From positions 1-7,320 of the forward strand of contig JADFYC010000173.1 in assembly GCA_015233295.1 (NCBI GenBank): a stretch of DNA of 7,320 nt, written 5' to 3'. Positions 6,088-7,320 of the stretch are shown piece by piece (the first letter of the stretch is position 1; each line of letters starts with the position of its first letter). Below the pieces are notes generated by a model that saw only the letters and a list, made by a program, of their open reading frames with translations, did no database searches and was not told where the DNA came from. Source of the DNA: Deltaproteobacteria bacterium. GTDB lineage: Bacteria; Desulfobacterota; JADFXK01. A program made the position numbers and the translations under genes.

Positions 6088-6310
6088 TTTGAACTGTGAT
6101 TACCCTGATTGGCTTTGATTACACTGATTAAATGAAAAACTGTGATTAAAGCAGATTACCTACATATTGAACTGCCGGGTAGGCCGCGGGAAAATCTACC
6201 TGTAAGGGTGAGGCATGCCTTGCCCCTACCTCGTGATAACTCCTACAAACATCATCGCACAATCAGTCAATCAACGTAATCATAGCCAATCAGGGTAATC
6301 ACCGTTCAAA
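6088..6310. repeat. 223-bp element bounded by 42-bp inverted repeats
   Basis: The left arm (6088-6129) and the reverse complement of the right arm (6269-6310) match at 38 of 42 positions, including the 19-base stretch GTGATTACCCTGATTGGCT. Within and beyond the left arm the word TGATT or a close variant returns every 8 to 10 bases (6097, 6106, 6116, 6125, 6133, 6143, 6153), about one helical turn. A 28-bp near-palindrome sits close to the centre. No coding frame is visible, and no clear target-site duplication is seen at the borders. It could be a small non-autonomous mobile element, a dispersed intergenic repeat, or the source of a long hairpin RNA; the sequence alone does not decide. Confidence 0.75.
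6202..6229. repeat. REP-like near-palindrome centred on GCATGC
   Basis: The two halves pair over 14 positions: eleven Watson-Crick pairs, two G-T wobbles and one A-C mismatch. There is no unpaired loop beyond the central AT. It resembles the short palindromic intergenic repeats found in many bacterial genomes. With no T-run after it on either strand, an intrinsic terminator is unlikely. Confidence 0.6.
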
Positions 6311-6333
6311 CAGTCAGGCAGGTTTCAGCCGCA

Positions 6334-6360
6334 CCTGCTCAACCCGGCAACACGAGCAGG
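6334..6360. repeat. short inverted repeat CCTGCTC/GAGCAGG
   Basis: Perfect 7-bp arms (6334-6340 and 6354-6360) flank a 13-base loop in the gene-free stretch 6311-6474. The rest of that stretch shows no gene or RNA that I can recognise. The arms could be a protein-binding site or chance. Confidence 0.35.
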
Positions 6361-6447
6361 GCCAGGCAGGCGGCCGCGGAAAATCCGGTGACCCGCAGCA
6401 GCCCCGCTCAATCCTATTGTCAGATTTATCTTGGACCGACGCCATAA

Positions 6448-6461
6448 CGGGACTTTTCCCG
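6448..6461 (-). terminator. weak hairpin downstream of the saccharopine dehydrogenase-family gene
   Basis: CGGGA-AAAG-TCCCG on the minus strand forms a compact 5-bp stem 13 bases after the stop codon. Only TTAT follows, not a T-run, so it is at best a weak intrinsic terminator or an RNA 3' stabiliser. Confidence 0.3.
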
Positions 6462-6474
6462 GTCATCGCGGTGG

Positions 6475-7320
6475 TTACTCCAGTTCCTGCACCATATCCA
6501 GAATATCCTCAGCCGGTAATGGTCCGGGGTAGGTACAGTAAGGCGCCAGTTCCAGGAAGAAGGCATCGGCGTCTAAGGCCAGTTCCGGTGTGGTCACCCC
6601 TTTGACCTTGACCCGGCCCTGGGCGAACTGATGGAGTCCGATGGCCAGTGGGATGCCGGTCGCCCGGGCCATTCCAGGCGGAAAAGCCTTGATGGAGGCG
6701 GCTATGGTGGCCTTTCGGCCATCAATATCTCCTTTTCCGATGACAAAAAACAACGGCAGCCGGGGACGGTCGAAAATATGAAAAACACTCTCCAGGATCT
6801 TATCAAACCAGGAAACATTCTTGGAACTATCCACCAACTGATGACCAGCCTCCTCGATGGATAACTTTCCGTCATCGATCTTCCTGGATAATTTCTTAAA
6901 ATAATCCGCGGCTAAAGCCGGCATGACCATATAGCAGGCGGACTGTTTGATCTCCGGATAGGACCACGAAAAGGACACCGGCTCCGGATGGCCCACCGTC
7001 CAAACCGGCCGGGAACCCCGCCCGGGATAATTCAGAATCACCTCCTGCAGCGGCTTAACGCTGGTCAACCGGCCGTCCCGATGCTCCAGAATAGTGCCGG
7101 AACATTGCTGCATCCAGTGAATAATGGCCGCGGAATATTCCAAACTCTCATCTTCGGCCGAAGCCTTTTCTTCGATATTCCAGGCGGCGTGCAATTCCGT
7201 TGTCCGGGTCAGCATCCGGTGGACCTTAGCCGCCAACATGTTGGTGATCCCCGGTGTTGCGCCGATTCCGACAATGGCCGTGATCCCGGCGGCTTCAGCT
7301 TCGGCTGACAGTTTCAGCAG
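6475..7320 (-). CDS. saccharopine dehydrogenase family protein, C-terminal part (start beyond window)
   Basis: The visible 281 codons run in frame from the right window edge to a TAA at 6475. The first residues read LLKLSAEAEAAGITAIVGIG followed by ATPGITNMLAAKV. The VGIGATPGITNMLA stretch is the characteristic post-Rossmann motif of saccharopine dehydrogenase-like oxidoreductases, so the NADP-binding N-terminus lies outside. The ATG at 7237-7239, inside this motif, is therefore not the true start. The remaining region matches the catalytic and C-terminal part of the family in style, with GHPEPVSF, ARATGIPLAIG and a final Phe-Leu-rich tail, and has no membrane segment. The family covers saccharopine, carboxynorspermidine and related dehydrogenases, and many bacterial members have no known substrate; none is assigned here. 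The gene runs toward the repeat region and is separated from the ATPase operon by about 600 bp, so it is a different transcription unit. Confidence 0.85.
   Translation of the reverse strand: MLKLSAEAEAAGITAIVGIGATPGITNMLAAKVHRMLTRTTELHAAWNIEEKASAEDESLEYSAAIIHWMQQCSGTILEHRDGRLTSVKPLQEVILNYPGRGSRPVWTVGHPEPVSFSWSYPEIKQSACYMVMPALAADYFKKLSRKIDDGKLSIEEAGHQLVDSSKNVSWFDKILESVFHIFDRPRLPLFFVIGKGDIDGRKATIAASIKAFPPGMARATGIPLAIGLHQFAQGRVKVKGVTTPELALDADAFFLELAPYCTYPGPLPAEDILDMVQELE

Noticed and set aside
6202..6229. Intrinsic terminator at the GCATGC palindrome
   Set aside because: The stem is not followed by a T-run on either strand and has almost no loop. A REP-like repeat is more likely.
6314..6445. 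Minus-strand 43-codon open frame with several Cys and Pro (starting MASVQDKSD)
   Set aside because: No ribosome binding site before the ATG, no recognisable similarity, and the start lies directly after the hairpin at 6448-6461. Probably chance in GC-rich DNA.

Overview
The window looks like a chromosomal accessory region of an anaerobic bacterium. GC content is moderate to high. An oxygen-sensitive radical-SAM sulfatase activase of the anaerobic type sits next to its sulfatase, and the intergenic space is full of repeats. A sulfate-reducer-like (Desulfobacterota) or similar environmental anaerobe would fit, but nothing here fixes the taxon. All five supported genes are read on the minus strand.

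Layout from left to right. 1-567 is a degenerate but strikingly regular 12-bp tandem array (consensus about AGGTGGATGGAC) that runs off the left edge. 591-1907 encodes an anaerobic sulfatase-maturating enzyme. 1937-3868 encodes its likely client, a Tat-exported, probably lipid-anchored Cys-type sulfatase, 29 bp upstream of the activase gene. A 65-bp AT-rich gap with a possible promoter and a perfect 10-bp palindrome separates this pair from the next. 3934-4611 encodes a DUF3226 (Toprim-like) protein and 4613-5761 an ABC-type/AAA_15-like ATPase. These two are only 1 bp apart and sit behind a clear sigma-70-type promoter at 5832-5860. 5899-6078 is a second array of the same 12-bp family in the same orientation. 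6088-6310 is a roughly 220-bp element bounded by 42-bp inverted repeats with a GCATGC-centred palindrome inside. 6311-6474 holds no convincing gene. 6475-7320 is the C-terminal part of a saccharopine dehydrogenase-family protein whose start lies beyond the right edge.

Two functional modules are visible. In the first, the activase would oxidise the active-site cysteine of the sulfatase to formylglycine in the cytoplasm before Tat export, so that sulfate can be released from an organic sulfate ester outside the cytoplasm. In the second, an SMC/ABC-like ATPase and a separate Toprim-fold protein are made together. This matches the logic of split OLD-family nuclease systems such as PARIS, and makes the pair the best candidate for an under-described defence system here. 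The two related 12-bp arrays bracket both modules in direct orientation, which suggests a recombination-prone block.
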